Assembly (NCBI GenBank): GCA_963169105.1
Contig: OY720633.1
Coordinates: 39,324,795 to 39,388,794, forward strand
DNA from: Ceriagrion tenellum
Taxonomy: Eukaryota; Arthropoda; Insecta; Odonata; Coenagrionidae
Length of the DNA: 64,000 nt
Direction: 5' to 3'
Shown: positions 51,041 to 61,936 of the stretch, piece by piece
Layout of the letters: each line of letters starts with the position of its first letter
Position numbering within the stretch: position 1 is the first letter of the stretch
Made by a program: the position numbers and the translations under genes
Notes under the pieces: generated by a model
The model's database searches: none
Seen by the model: only the letters and a program-made list of their open reading frames with translations
Told to the model about the DNA's origin: nothing

Positions 51041-51479
51041 TTCATCATTTTGTGATATGAACACTGAAAAGTTATTTATTGTTATGGACCTGTGTCAATT
51101 ATTCATCAACTAATTTCCCAGATTTTGCTTCCCATGGACTCCAACTTTGTTTTAGTTGAAGGTCTTCTGTGTGCTCTGATCACTCCAAGAGATGAATCCA
51201 GCCAGTAGAATGGCAAGTTCTCCTGATAGTTTGGGATGGTATTTTCCGAAGTGCCTTGCCTACAGCTCCCTTGGGGACATTGCTTATTAATCTAGGAGGG
51301 AGCAAAAAGACAAGGGGAAAGTCACGACACTAAATTTAATTATGATTCAGTCTCTTTTGCGTGGGTTTCCAATACCTTTTAAAATTATTTAATCACATAA
51401 GGAATGGTTATATTCCTGCTGATTATCTTTGCACAGGAAAGAGCACGTTCTCTGGAAAAGGAGAATTAATGGAATGCTT

Positions 51480-51790
51480 TGGGGCAAAAAATAAAGATGA
51501 ATAAGATCAGATCCCGATCTGCTACCAAATGCTTCTCATGGCACAACTCTACCAGTCTTTCTCCCTTGGCATTTCTTTTGCCTAGTCATTTATATTTCAT
51601 AATTTCCTTGATGATTATTAATTCATATTATCCTATATCATTCCCTTCTTTCCCTCTCCTACCACTGTGTTCCAGTCTTCCATAGTGATGAGGTTATCTT
51701 TCCTCTTCACTACCCCGAGGACTTCTACAATTTGCATGTGGAGTTTTTTTTCTAATTCTTCTTCCATATGGCTAGACGTTGACATACCTG
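51480..51790 (-). mobile_element. LINE AP-endonuclease fragment
   Basis: The minus strand keeps MEEELEKKLHMQIVEVLGVV, then KDNLITMEDWNTVVGEGK, which is the D-W-N motif of the apurinic-type endonuclease of LINEs. After a frame break, RNAKGERLVELCHEKHLV follows. Stops and shifts show it is a relic. Confidence 0.65.
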
Positions 51791-51939
51791 CAGGATCGCC
51801 GAGACCGTCGGCTCTCCTTCCAGCTTCACCATCAGAATCCTTTCGATGAACTGCCAGACTGACTTCACTCTCTCGCCCAATTCTATCTTCAGTATGATGC
51901 CTACACCTGCGATTTCCTTTCAACCTTCCAATACACCTT

Positions 51940-52204
51940 TCAACTCCCAGAGAGACTGGGCACTCGCGCGCTCAGAGAGACTGGTCACATTTCGTGTCTT
52001 AGAGAGACTGGGCACTCGTGCCTAGGAGGCCGATCTCTCAACTCAACTCGTCCAGGATGCGTCCGTCCGTGCTTATATACCCTCGGCGGGCCAATATGGC
52101 CGCCTTAGGCATATAGCTCCGGGAGAACGGTCCGTGAAGGACGGTCGGCGAGATTGGCCGCCGTAGGCACGAATCTCCAGGACGCCTGACGCGTCGGATT
52201 CTAT
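51940..52204 (+). promoter_or_regulatory. GC-rich block with TATA box and internal repeats (possible LTR remnant)
   Basis: AGAGAGACTGG occurs three times (51949, 51974, 52001). TATATA lies at 52073-52079 in GTGCTTATATACCC. A downstream pair, TGGCCGCCTTAGGCA and TGGCCGCCGTAGGCA, is duplicated. Base composition is unlike the neighbours. It lies 0.6 kb before a gypsy body and could be part of its 5' LTR, but no matching 3' copy is in the window. Confidence 0.35.
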
Positions 52205-52815
52205 ATTATATCAATGAACATTTGTACATAGGAATCATCAGTAAAGAGGAGTCCAGTGCCTTTCCGCACTGATTGCAGTAAAGCCATATTATCAATATTT
52301 AACACTATGGTCGAAAATTCAGGAACATTACGCTGTAACAGAAGCATGCCCTTAAGGGCAGCGGTACCCTAGGCATAGTAGATGGGTGTTTGGCGCGGTA
52401 GCACCTCTATATGCTCGATATCAAGTTCTTGGCATACCACTGCCCACTGGAATGGCGTAGCGTCAGCGTAGGCTTTGTATTTCACACTGAAGGAAGCACA
52501 ATACCGAGTTTGCGCGAAAATGTTCTCCTCCCAAACGCGCTGGAGCCACTGAGTCCTTTTCTTGTACACATCACCAATTAGGCAGTAAGGTAAATTCAGT
52601 ATATAACAGATCCATGATACATACCCTGCCAATTTAGGGATGTCCAAGGATCTTAAACGTGGGATGACACTAATGGCCAGGTGGAGCCTGGCTAACGTAG
52701 TTGGGTTCAACTTCAGTGTAGTGTTTACTGTACGAATGGTGACACCAAGGTAATGAAGTTGCTGCCGTGGCACTAGAACACATTTTCTTCTGCTTAAACT
52801 AGAGGGACTAGTGTG
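52205..52815 (-). mobile_element. reverse transcriptase thumb / RNase H fragment of an unusual retroelement
   Basis: The minus strand encodes a continuous frame (52815 to 52369): VLVPRQQLHYLGVTI, a thumb-like block RSLDIPKLAGYVSWICYIL, then SVKYKAYADATPFQWAVV, whose YADAT looks like an RNase H first Asp. A TAG at 52366-52368 falls just before GTAALKGMLLLQ, where the RNase H Glu would be. The frame then continues through LNIDNMALLQSVRKGTG (next Asp) to about 52205. The order RT thumb directly followed by a YADA-type RNase H is not that of the gypsy copy beside it. It recalls DIRS-like or pararetrovirus-like polymerases; assignment open. It sits head to head with the gypsy gag. Confidence 0.55.
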
Positions 52816-55800
52816 ACGAAAGCGGTGCATCAATATCGACTACCTGAAGCGCTTCAGGCCGAAGGTGTGGACCCCGAGGATTTCCTCTTCAAGATAGATG
52901 TCAGCGCGTACGATTTCACGCAGGTCCTTAGTGTATTTCAAGAATGGCGGGCCGAAAATTCCAGAACTTTGAAAGACCTTTTCGAGAATTTCCGAACGAC
53001 TAAAGGCAAATTGCTGGAGATGATCTTCTAAGTAAAAGGAGAGTTAGATGACGCCAGTGAATTATAAAGCGACCTAAACCACGACGTTTGTGTAGTAAAA
53101 GGAGAGCTGAAAGCCGATGTCAAAGAAGTGAAGGAAGGACTAAAATACGTCACTTCGGAGGTACAACACGTGCAGGATGTGAAAGAGGACTTTAAAAGGG
53201 TAAATGTCGACGTAGAGAAGCGTTTTGAAGATCGTCTGAAAACCTTCGCGCAAGAATTGACGCAAACGGACACCGTAGAACTATTGCCATGATTACTAGT
53301 AGCTCCCACTGTCAAGGCCGTGCGTGTGAAACCACCTACATACGTCGACAAGACCCTTTGGTCCACATACTCCAAACAATTTGAAGCCACGGCCAACGCC
53401 AACGGATGGACCAAGGAGAACAGAGCTATAGGCTTGATTATCGCTCAACGACGTGATGCTTTGAACATTCTCCAAGCAATGCCTGACCACGAACAGAGGA
53501 GCTACGATTGTCTTGTGGGCCGGCTGGAAATGAGGTGCGGTGACAAGCAGCTCCAACAAGTCTACCACCGCCAACTACTCACTAGACGTCAGAACCGTGG
53601 CGTGACAGGGCAAGAATTTGAAGCGGGCATCGCGCGACTCGTTTTCTTGGCTTATCCTGCGCCTGCGATTTCATCGACCGATTATCAACGGAATCTTTCG
53701 TGATTGGCGCGACTGATCCGGAACTGCCAGGAGCTCTTCGTTAATGCATCCGAAAACTTTGGACAACGCACTAGCCCGCGCCTTGGAATTCCTAGAGGCT
53801 ACCGAAACTTCAAAAACCCACGCTCGTGTTCGAAGCATGGGCGAAGAAGAATCCCTCGGAGATAGGACCGGAAGGGTCATCTCGAAATTTCTACTGAGCA
53901 GAGGACACCCCAGGAAAAGGGAGATACGCTGATGGGATTGGGAGCTTGGACATGTCCGCAGTCGCCGCCAAAAAAGCACGACGCGGCAGGGAAACTAAAA
54001 AGGGCCAGCGTAGAGAGGCGAGCGTCGGGGAGTGGCCCCGTGTCCCCGGGGAAATAGAAAAAAATGCGTCTCTTGTGCGCCGGGTGGACAGACTCTTTTT
54101 GGACGGGTACGAGAATGGCGTGGGTCGTGCTATGCTGTTGGATTCTGGGGCCACGAGCAAGATCCTTAGGAAGTGTACCGCGAGAGGAAATCTCCAGCCT
54201 ACTGGAGTGGTCCTAAGACTGCCAACGGTAAAGCAGTTGAAACGTACGGAGTGAAGGTCGTCGACCTCACGTTAGGAGGCAACGAAATAAAACAGAGTGA
54301 TAGTGGCTGAAATCATAGAAGATGGCATCTAGGGAATGGCTGTTATGTTAAAATTGGAGGTAACTTCTGACTTGAAACGAAAATGGCTCAAAGTGGTTGA
54401 CGAAGAAATAGTCCCTTACGATCGACAGGGAGAGGCCGTAAAAGTCGTCGTCGATACGGATGAGCATCTTCCTTCCAGAAGTGACAACGACATCTTGGTC
54501 GCCATGTCAATATTGATCGAATGGTGACGGGAATCGTTGAACCCATATCCGAAGACATTCGTAGAGGAATCTTGGTGCCTCCAAGCTGCCACTCAAGATA
54601 CCACAGCGATACGAATTATGAATGTGAGCGACACGTCGGTGACCCTGAAGAAAGGAACGCTAATGGCCTGGTGCAAATCGATAGCGTCAGTCGTCTGTGG
54701 AAGAACTAACGCGGTGGAACCCCAATTGAACGTTATCGAGTTGACGAAGCTTACTGAATATCTCCAACTTCCGAAGACGAAGTTACCCACCTGGCAGAAG
54801 GTCGAGGTTGACAAGCTGCTGATTGAACATCAGAACATCTTTGCGTAGGATTGCCCATATAGAAGGACGACCCTGGTGAATCACAGAATGACTAACGGCA
54901 ACACTCAACCCATTCGCCAACGTCTACGAATGCTGTTCAGCAAACGTGAAGAGGCTGGGAAAATCATCCAAGACATGCATGAACAAGGTGTCATAGAACC
55001 GTCAAGTAGTCCATGGACATCGCCTGTAGTTTTGGTGAAGAAAAGGGACGGGTCTACCAGATTTAGCGCAGACTACAGACAACTGAACAGCAAGACTGTC
55101 AGGGATAATTATCCCCATCCCGAATAGACGAGACTCTAGACACCTTGGCTGAATCCCGGGTATTCTCCACAACAGATTTGAAAAGTGGTTATTGGTAAGT
55201 CAACATGGAGCCCCAAGATCGAGAGAGGACTGCTTTCGATGCTCGATGGGTACGGGCCTCTGACAATTAACAGCCATACCCTTCGGGTTATTCAACGCGC
55301 CTGCGACCATCGAGAGATTAATGAAGATGGTTCTACGACGACCATCATGGAAAACCTATTTGGTTTACCTGGACGACATGTGGGTGATCGAGAGGACATT
55401 TGACGACCATGTCACGAATTTGAAAGAGGTCTTCAAAATGTTTAAGGCAATCCACTTGATGCTGATCTCGAGGAAATGCCAGCTCGTTTGTAAAAAGATA
55501 ATTATTTGGGTCAAATTGTCTCGAATAATAGCGTGTCAGTGAACCCTGAGAAGACGCGTGCCGTGAAAGAGTGGCCAGTCCCGAGAGACCTGCAAGAACT
55601 CCGAAGCTTCCTGGGTTTGTGACCTACTACCGACGCTTTGTGCTTGGATTTGCCGTCATAGCCAAACCGTAGACTCGTATGACGGAAGAAGGCTGAGAAT
55701 ATGTTTGGAACGAAGACAGCCAAGCACCCTTTGAAAAGCTGAAGACGCTGTTGGCCACCACGCATATTCTGAGCTGCCTATGTGCTACTGGCTTGTTTGT

Positions 55801-57260
55801 ACTCGACACGGATGCAAGCAATGTGGGAATCGGCGCAGTCCTATCACAGATTAAGGATGGCCTGGAGAAAGCAGTAGCTAACTTCAGTAAAGTGCTGTCA
55901 AAACATGAAAAGAGTTCTAGCGTGACCGGACGAGAATTACTGGCCTTAGTGAATTCAGTTGAACACATCTACTAGTATCTGTTCTGCAAGATTATTACTT
56001 CGAGATTTAACATTGGGCTGGGGTCATTCACATGAATGCTGATGCCTTATCCAGGAGGCCATGTCCGGCGGAATGTGGCCATTGCTTGCGACAAGAAGGA
56101 AAAATTAATCAAGCAAGACGAGTGACTATGGTCGGCAATGGTTGGGTACGCACCATCCGTTGTACCAAACTATCTGAAGACCCAGAAATTGGTAATATCA
56201 TCCTTTGGAAAGAAGTGGGAGGCCGGCCTGGATGGGAAGAAGTTGCTCCTTCGAGTCAAAAAGTAAAGTCGTATTGGGCACAGTGGGACAGCTTGAACTT
56301 AGATGATGGAGTTTGAAGCAAGTGGTCTCCGAATACACAGTTCGTCATTCCCCAGAAAATGGTACCTAAAGTTTTACAGAATCTGTATGACGGAAACTCC
56401 GGAGGCCATTTTGGCATCAGTTAAACACTAGCCAAGGTCAGAGAGAGATTTTACTGGGTTAACTGCAAGGAGGATGTCATAAATTGCTACTGAACGTGCA
56501 AAGTTTGTGCCACCGCGAACAGGCCAAGGGGAAGAAAAAAAGTGCCTATGAGCCAGTACATGGTGGGGAGCCTGTTCGAGAGGATAGCCATTGACGTAGG
56601 GGGCTCCTTTCTGGAAACTGACTCAGGAAATAAATACATCCTGAAAGCCACAAAGTACTTCTCAAAATGGATTGAAGTGTACCTAATACCGAATCAGGAA
56701 GCTGCTATAATCGCAACTGTCCTGATGAGGGAATTATTCTCACACTTCAGTACTGCTTTGGAACTAGTCCGACCAAGGCAGGAACTTCACGCCTGTCGTA
56801 TTCCAACAAGTCTGTTTGCTCACGGAGATAAGGAAAACAAGAACTACACAGCTGAACCCACAATCGCATGGCATGGTCGAGTATGAACAGGAGGAGTCAG
56901 TCAAGAACCAGCGTCATTGGGATGAATATCTGGCATATAGATATTCGGTCCATAAAACTACAGGGTAGACACCAGCCTGAATCCTCTTCGGGAGATAATT
57001 ACACCTGTCATGTGACCTGAGCTTTGGCAGCAAACCCAGGGAAGAGCTTATATCGGGAGAGGATTATGTCAGTCGTTTGAAGGGGAAGATGAACCAAATC
57101 CATTACCTAGTCTGTAGAAATATAGAGACAGCCAGATACAGAGTGAAGCAAACTTACGATGCTCGAGCGCAAGAGGGAGGTTTCCAGGCCAAAGGCCAAG
57201 TATAGTTCTGCAATCCCCTGAGGCGGCGTGGCCTGTCACCTAAACTTCAAAGAGCATGGG
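52813..57260 (+). mobile_element. Ty3/gypsy LTR retrotransposon body, heavily degraded
   Basis: Domains in the expected order, spread over all frames: gag-like region (52813-53900: LWSTYSKQFEATANANGW, ALNILQAMPDHEQRSYD), aspartic protease (AMLLDSGATSKI near 54130), reverse transcriptase (54876-55550: SSPWTSPVVLVKKRDGSTRF, ADYRQLNSKT, then FSTTDLKSGYW), RNase H (55790-55975: LDTDASNVGIGAVLSQ), integrase zinc region (56380-56530), integrase core (IAIDVGGSF near 56590, KWIEVY), and a C-terminal GLSPKLQRAWE near 57230. More than ten stops or shifts; the second half of the integrase core is scrambled. No LTR pair could be found. Related by domain order to insect 412/mdg-type elements. Not functional. 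Confidence 0.88.
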
Positions 57261-57516
57261 AATATGGTGCTTCCTGGCCCAACGATAAACTGTCATTACT
57301 CCCCTATTTGACCACCCAAAGCCGTCTTTTATACCTCGTTTTTAAGATAAAGAACTACCCTTATTTATATGCAACTTTTTTTACTTTTTTAAACAGTTTC
57401 CTTACTATTTTCCTTCAAGTATCACGTTTTCACATGTGCTTCCATATCATATTTCTAAATTTCCACCCGAGGGATACCTCCTTATTTTGCCTCTACTTAT
57501 CTCCCCACCCATTAAG

Positions 57517-58333
57517 GTTGCAGGCCTATGGAGTAAAACGGGTGCTGGGGTGGGACGGTATGTGACCTCAAAGTGGCCATTTTCGAAGCTGTGGAAATGC
57601 AGAGAATGGCGTTTCTGACACCATCAAAACCGCCATTTTCTACTTTTTTTCACCCGGATATGCCATTTTCAGCATTTTGACTGATTGTCTCGCTTTTTCA
57701 TGTTTTCAACGTTTTTATGGCCATTTTCGAGACTGTTAATGGCATTAGTGACACATTTAAACCCGAGATTATCTCTTCTCTACCTCTTTCTTGACCCGGA
57801 TATTGCCATCCTCTGCTTTTCACTACATCGCCTTTCCGCGTTTTAAATAGTTATTTTTAACATTCCTTCCTTCATTTCCCATGCAGGAGGGATATTTTTC
57901 ACTAAAAATACATTTCTACATGTCCGCAGTTTAATATTTTACGCTTGATATCATCTACCTCCTCCAGGGATATTCTTTTCTTAAAAAAATGCGGATCTCC
58001 GAAATGCGAAATGAAACATTGAAAACGCGGAAAGCGATTTACTGAAAAGCAGAAGATGGCTTTATCTGGGTTAAGAAAAATCAGAAATTTGAAATTTGCA
58101 GTTTCAACGTGTCAGGAATGCTATTTTCAGCTTAGAAAATGGCCATAAAACATGAAAATCACAGGAAAGTAGTGAAATGCAGAATATCACATTATCCAGG
58201 TTAAGAAAAAGAAGAAGATTAAAAATGACAGTTTTGAAAGATAAGGAATTGCCATTAACTGCTTCAAAAATTGCCATTTCGAGACTGAATACCGTTTCAC
58301 CCCAGCACCTCTTTCACTTCATAGGCCCGTAAC
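57517..58333. repeat. 800-bp imperfect palindrome built of tandem units
   Basis: The left arm 57517-57850 and right arm 58015-58333 are inverted relatives. The ends are GTTGCAGGCCTATGGAGT and, reversed, GTTACGGGCCTATGAAGT, both followed by GGTGCTGGGGTG. Within each arm a unit of about 165 bases occurs twice, marked by GGCCATTTTCGA, a TGACAC, and GACCCGGATATTGCCAT. So there are four related units, two direct and two inverted. No coding frame. Foldback-type element. Confidence 0.6.
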
Positions 58334-58469
58334 TTTGTTGACTGGGGGTAGGACATTAAAAAATTTCCCATGATTTTGCCATTTTAGTGAGTTACAGTGA
58401 GATTTTAAAGTCACACTATCACTGTGCCATTATAGCTCATTATATTCTTAAACTAATGATCATCTTTTT

Positions 58470-58780
58470 ATTAGTGGGGGCACTTCCACCCCTTCCCCTT
58501 CACCCCCAACCCCTCCCCCTCAGGTCAATGACCTCCCCCTGGGGGCACTTCCGCCCCTCCCTTCCCCTCTCCACCCCACCCCCTCCCCCTTAGATGCACG
58601 TCCTCTCCCCCTCCCCCTCTCACCCTGGGGGCATCTTACTGAGGAGTGACGGGTATGGAAATCAGGGGGATGGTAATTAGGGGATAATTAGTCTTGCCCC
58701 CCTCATCTCCCCCCCTCCCCTTTCCCGCTACTCTGGCCGAGTGGGTGGGACAGCCCCCTCATCTCCCCCCTCCCCTTTTC
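58470..58780 (+). repeat. C-rich, pyrimidine-biased low-complexity tract
   Basis: Runs of CCCC with duplicated pieces (CCTGGGGGCACTTCCGCCCC and TCATCTCCCCCC). The minus strand has many G-runs and could form quadruplexes. Confidence 0.7.
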
Positions 58781-58978
58781 CCGGTCTGAGGGGATGACGC
58801 CTCTTACATTGGCCGATGAGTGAATTCTAGAAATTCCGTCACTATAGCCTGGGGTACGATATGTATTCCTGAATTATTCTTTTCCCCTCCCTCTGCCTAG
58901 CCCCTCCCCTCATCGGCTGGTACCCCTACGCTCGTAGCGACTTCTCTATATTTTTGGCATTCTTTCCCCTTAGCCCTT

Positions 58979-59200
58979 GGAAATAAATATGGAGCAAGGA
59001 GGATATATGACGTCACATATGGAGGATCTCGTCGGGAGGATAATGGAAATAAGGCCAGAGAGTTCACTCAATCATTTGATTGGTACTTAGATACGGTTTT
59101 GCAGTGACAATTACATTGGAAATAAATATGGTGAGAGGAGGGCACGTGGCGTCACAAATGGAGGATCCAATAGGGAGGATAATGAATACTCGCCAAGAAG
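58979..59200. repeat. two-copy tandem repeat, period about 139 bases
   Basis: GGAAATAAATATGG begins at 58979 and again at 59118. Each is followed by a GACGTCAC or GGCGTCAC core, then ATGGAGGATC and GGGAGGATAATG. The first copy contains the palindrome TGACGTCA. It lies just beyond the 3' end of the minus-strand gene at 59279-60232. Confidence 0.65.
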
Positions 59201-59278
59201 GATTTATAAAGGAATGATGTCGTAGGTTAGACGTGGTGATGATTAAGTCAATGAAATGCATTTGATGGTTTACAGTTG

Positions 59279-59284
59279 TTTATT
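59279..59284 (-). terminator. poly(A) signal of the 59-60 kb minus-strand gene
   Basis: AATAAA on the minus strand, about 140 bases after the last in-frame stop of the gene at 59424. Confidence 0.55.
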
Positions 59285-59423
59285 TTTACAGCATAAGTAC
59301 ACATGGTAAATTAGTCAACAGATGAATAGAAGTGTCAGGTAACAGTGCTTAAATCATCTAAGATCAAGACAGATACATGACTGTATAATTTGTAATTATT
59401 TTTCTGATCTCATTGTCCATACA

Positions 59424-60232
59424 TCAGTCACAAATATTACATTTGCATTCACTGGAAGCGCGGTGAGAGAATGTATTGCATACAATCTCACTTGAAAATT
59501 CTGTATTAAGGATTTCGGCACAGTTTATATTTAAGATTACAGGATAATTTAGAATGACTTCATTCACAATGTCACTAGTGCACTTCTCACACGGGTTACA
59601 CACGCAATTATCTTCGGATGTTGGCAGGCTAAACGAGAGTGGTAGGCTTGAATGGCTGTCTCCACAAATAACCAAGCGTGCGGATTGCAAGGGCACATCT
59701 TCGCCGATAATGACAGTTTCTGCGGAGCTGCCAACATTCTCCGTTGCGGACACACCTTCGAACATTTGGACGGGGGGCCAAAACCCATCAGGAAATTCCC
59801 GGTCGTTTGCACTAGGCGTGGAGCATCAAAAATCGGACGGTTCAGTGAACGGCGACTCGTCAAAGTCTGAATTATCGGAGTCCCAGCAGTAGAGGTGAAC
59901 GGCCTGAGTCTGAAAAAGGAAGCATGAAGCAGATGTAATTAGGTAGTATTGAAACATTTTAGCATCAAGGGAAAGTAATAGCATGAAATTCTCACGAAAA
60001 GGAACAATAGACCTACCTACGGAACGTACTATTGAAACATTTAGCATCGAGGGAAAGTAATAGTATGAAATTTTCACGAAAAGGGTCAATAGATCTACCT
60101 ACGGAGCGTACTATTGAAACATTTTAGCATCGAGGGAAAGTAATAGCATAAAATTCTCTCGAAAAGGGTCAATAGACCTACCTTGCGTTCAATTTCCGCA
60201 GCTGTAAAATTCTCTGACTCGGCTTTGTTCAT
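59424..60232 (-). CDS. two-exon gene of unknown function with an in-frame TGA
   Basis: Exon 1, 60232-60182: 17 codons (MNKAESENFTAAEIERK), donor GTAGGT. Exon 2 from 59909 after TTTTTCAG: TQAVHLYCWDSDNSDFDESP, acidic. A TGA lies at 59828-59826, after SDF. The same frame then stays open for another 133 codons to 59424, with Cys-rich clusters CVCNPCEKC and, at the very end, ECKCNICD. The gene has a poly(A) signal (59279) and shares a 640-base upstream region with a divergent TATA promoter (60872). Either the product is a 44-residue acidic peptide, or a longer protein is cut by one stop mutation or readthrough. It is probably part of the same mobile or virus-like unit as the plus-strand frames. 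Family not recognised. Confidence 0.5.
59949..60190. repeat. three tandem 82-83-bp repeats duplicating a splice donor
   Basis: TTGAAACATTTTAGCATC recurs at 59949, 60032 and 60114. Read on the minus strand, every unit ends with TAGGTAGGTC or AAGGTAGGTC followed by TATTG, so the exon-1 donor is repeated two more times inside the intron. Units differ by only a few bases. Confidence 0.85.
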
Positions 60233-60613
60233 GACTGAGGATTAGGCTGTGTCGTTGGTGGATACTGCCTGACGAACAAGCTCCCACGTAATGAGTTCTG
60301 TCCCTAAATGCCTCTCTCGAGGTACCGGAGAAAGAGGGGAAAATTTCCTCAGGTGATTCGGGAGGATGGAAGAGAGAGAGAGGGTGGCGATGCGTCGCCG
60401 CTCTTGTCCCTCGCCTTTCTAAATCCGCGTTAATGGTCTTCGGGCGTCGCAGGTAGCAGGCGGGCGTGTGAATAGACATTGCGTCAAGAGCCAAGCTGCC
60501 GATTGCGTATGCGTCCTTTAAGGAATGTCCTAAAATTGATTTTCACAGTGTTCGCCGCTGTAAGAGACGAAGTAAAGAGATTAAGGTATTGATTCTCATC
60601 GACCCATTAGTAT

Positions 60614-60710
60614 AGGTCGTACACCTCTATGACATCGCATTAAATAGCGCGAGATGAGGAAAGGTCGTACACCTCTATGACATCACATTACATAGCGCGA
60701 GATGGGGTAG
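60614..60710. repeat. 48-bp direct duplication upstream of the TATA box
   Basis: AGGTCGTACACCTCTATGAC begins at 60614 and at 60662; the match continues through CATTA and ATAGCGCGAGATG. It lies between the two divergent genes and could hold regulatory sites. Confidence 0.75.
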
Positions 60711-60871
60711 GTCGAAATAACAAGTGGTAATGTTCAAGTTGCTTCGGAGGCAACGCAGAAATACGAGCTTGGTAACCATTCTCCAGGAGGGTCATTAGTG
60801 CGAGGTGTTTGACCCCCTCAAACACAATTTTTCCCACAGTTTGTGAGATTCAGCTGAGCGTTGGTACATAT

Positions 60872-60879
60872 TATAAAAG
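60872..60879 (+). promoter_or_regulatory. TATA box of the plus-strand cluster
   Basis: TATAAAAG in ACATATTATAAAAGGACCC. A start site is expected near 60903, in TAGTTTCCCACCAGCC. Strong donors follow at 61343 (GTGAGT) and 61572 (GTAAGT), so this would drive a spliced leader. Confidence 0.6.
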
Positions 60880-60902
60880 GACCCGATAGTAAAAAAGCTC
60901 TA

Positions 60903-61936
60903 GTTTCCCACCAGCCTTCGTTCGGCGTTCTGCTGTTTGTGCTACCAGAGTGACAAAGTCAGTGATATTGTCTGAGTGTGTGTGCAGGGGTCTTTCCTAC
61001 ACATACGTTCCTGCGAGGAAGATAGCAGTTTGCTGACATCTTTTTCAACCTCACCCGTGCTTCATCCACCGGGAATCCCACGAAGAGATTCCAAAATCTA
61101 GAGCTGTGCTTAGCAACCCACGAGGATCAATCCGGCTCGACGCGAGATAAGAATATTAGTGTGTGATTCATCTCTGCACCCGGCACTGCCAACCGCCAGC
61201 ATCCACTGGAAGTCATCGAGGGTAAAAGTAGAGCTGTATGTGGAAGAGGAGTTTCTACTGAGGAGATTCTACAGTGTAAGCAGTTTTCCGCCCAAGTCGC
61301 ACTTCGCCGAACGGAGGAAGCTATCCTGTCCGACCTACCAATGTGAGTTGAGACTACTTCAATTTTATTTTTTCAAACTGCCGGGGGCATTCTATAAAAT
61401 AAACGTTAAATAATAAGGAGTTCACTGCAATAGATTCCAGTTTCAAGCTTGCACCGGCTAGTGAAATTATTCGAGCCCACCAGGCAGGAGCGTATGACAA
61501 CGTCTCTCTTTTAAGTGCCGCGCTGAACGGCCTAATTCGTGTTTTTGCAGTGACTAGATAACGTTTGAGAAGTAAGTCTGAATTTTATTTTCCACCCTCG
61601 GATCTTCCGAAAGAGTTAGAGTAAGTTGTCCAACTATTTGCTGGTTTCCAGTAATGGATTTCATTTCCAAGAAATACGTGTCAACTTCAGCTAGTACCTA
61701 CCTTTTCTTAAGTGCAATAGTTTATATGTTTCTACTTATGACGTTCATTCCAACACTGCACGACTAGTACTTTTAATTATTTTGTGAAAATTGAAAAGGA
61801 TTTCGACGACAATTACAACAGATAGCTCAAACGTGCATTTTCTTTTCGGAAAAACAAATCCAAAGAAAAAGTTTTTCTGCATGTTAAAAATCGATACTTA
61901 TTAAACCTTTGTTTAATCTCTTCCTACTGCGTATAG
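60903..61936 (+). other. probable spliced 5' leader region (non-coding exons)
   Basis: Leader exon 1 would be about 60903-61342 (donor GTGAGT). A possible 21-base exon 61551-61571 lies between GTTTTTGCAG and GTAAGT. The next acceptor is CTGCGTATAG ending at 61936, directly before an ATG. No long ATG-initiated frame in 60903-61342. Inferred from splice-site quality only. Confidence 0.4.
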
